Below, one piece after another: positions 5,649 to 5,744 of a stretch of 5,744 bases of DNA. The stretch is from Nostoc cf. edaphicum LEGE 07299. GTDB lineage: Bacteria; Cyanobacteriota; Cyanobacteriia; Cyanobacteriales; Nostocaceae. The notes under the pieces are model-generated. The model saw nothing but the letters and a program-made list of their open reading frames with translations, was not told the DNA's origin and ran no database searches. Position numbers and translations under genes: made by a program. The first letter of the stretch is position 1. Each line of letters starts with the position of its first letter. The stretch is taken from positions 1-5,744 of the forward strand of contig NZ_JADEXF010000282.1 of NCBI RefSeq assembly GCF_015207245.1, given 5' to 3'.

Positions 5649-5744
5649 TAAGACAGTCCTATTTTTTGTAAAACTTCTATTGCTAATAACTCAAATTCAT
5701 GTGCCGAAGTTGAGTCTGGTTTAAAATCTAGCACTGATATTGGG
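5648..5744 (-). CDS. C-terminal end of an upstream gene, possibly a ParA-type ATPase
   Basis: The last 31 codons of a gene entering from the right edge are visible: PISVLDF, KPDSTSAHEFELLAIEVLQK, IGLS, then TAA at 5650-5648. The pattern of a short beta strand, a polar turn with S-x-A, and a helix of the form F-x-x-LAxEVLxxI resembles the tail of ParA/MinD-like partition ATPases. Its position directly before a ParB-like gene agrees with that. The match rests on a short tail and context only. No Walker motif is in view, so the identity is tentative. Its TAA shares one base with the next ATG, so the two proteins are likely translated in a coupled way. Confidence 0.6.
   Translation of the reverse strand, partial: PISVLDFKPDSTSAHEFELLAIEVLQKIGLS
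5657..5660 (-). promoter_or_regulatory. Ribosome-binding site of the ParB-like gene
   Basis: AGGA lies 8 nt upstream of ATG 5648 on the minus strand, inside the end of the upstream gene. It supports this start together with the TAATG overlap. Confidence 0.55.

Noticed and set aside
5518..5724. 68-codon plus-strand ORF at the right edge
   Set aside because: It is antisense to the ParB-like start and the upstream gene's end, which have a ribosome-binding site and a coupled start/stop.

Overview
The window looks like chromosomal or plasmid DNA of a cyanobacterium, probably a filamentous Nostoc/Calothrix-type strain. The grounds are two perfect GCGATCGC (HIP1) octamers, long gaps packed with palindromic repeat families of the kind common in those genomes, a CCTGCTCC-type tandem repeat, and protein sequences typical of the group. 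No database was searched, so the taxon is an inference.

Layout from left to right. (1) Positions 1-1443, minus strand: a 14-helix-type drug:H+ antiporter of the major facilitator superfamily (DHA2/EmrB-QacA class). It starts at a TTG codon behind a strong GGAGG ribosome-binding site and runs off the left edge through an 8-bp tandem repeat. (2) Positions 1444-2085: a gene-poor divergent gap with a GC-rich palindromic repeat and operator-like palindromes. (3) Positions 2086-3120, plus strand: a glycosyltransferase-like protein with a D-A-D metal site (GT-A fold, GT8-like nucleotide-diphospho-sugar transferase). (4) Positions 3121-3688: a repeat nest. It holds one element made of four consecutive 3-nt-loop hairpins bounded by perfect 10-bp inverted ends, and several copies of a GGACTTGTGTGTACACCGTAG-like repeat in opposite orientations. 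(5) Positions 3689-4660, plus strand: a family 2 glycosyltransferase. (6) Positions 4661-4913: two direct copies of a long hairpin repeat (TGTAGGTTGGGTTGAGG family). The second copy reaches into the last codons of the next gene and supplies its stop. (7) Positions 4914-5648, minus strand: a ParB-like protein with an N-terminal ParB/sulfiredoxin-type domain, a coiled coil and a C-terminal helix-hairpin-helix-like region. (8) Positions 5648-5744, minus strand: the last 31 codons of an upstream gene whose stop overlaps the ParB-like start (TAATG). Its tail resembles the end of ParA-type ATPases, so the pair may be a parA-parB-like operon.

How the genes might work together: the two plus-strand glycosyltransferases could contribute to the same surface polysaccharide or glycolipid, but the repeat-filled 568-bp gap argues against a tight operon. 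The transporter is divergent from them and need not be related. The minus-strand pair at the right is a separate, translationally coupled unit. The most unusual points are the domain make-up of the ParB-like protein, the multi-hairpin repeat with a fixed loop and variable stems, and repeats that encroach on the 3' ends of two genes. I see no evidence for a CRISPR array, RNA gene, transposase or defence system.
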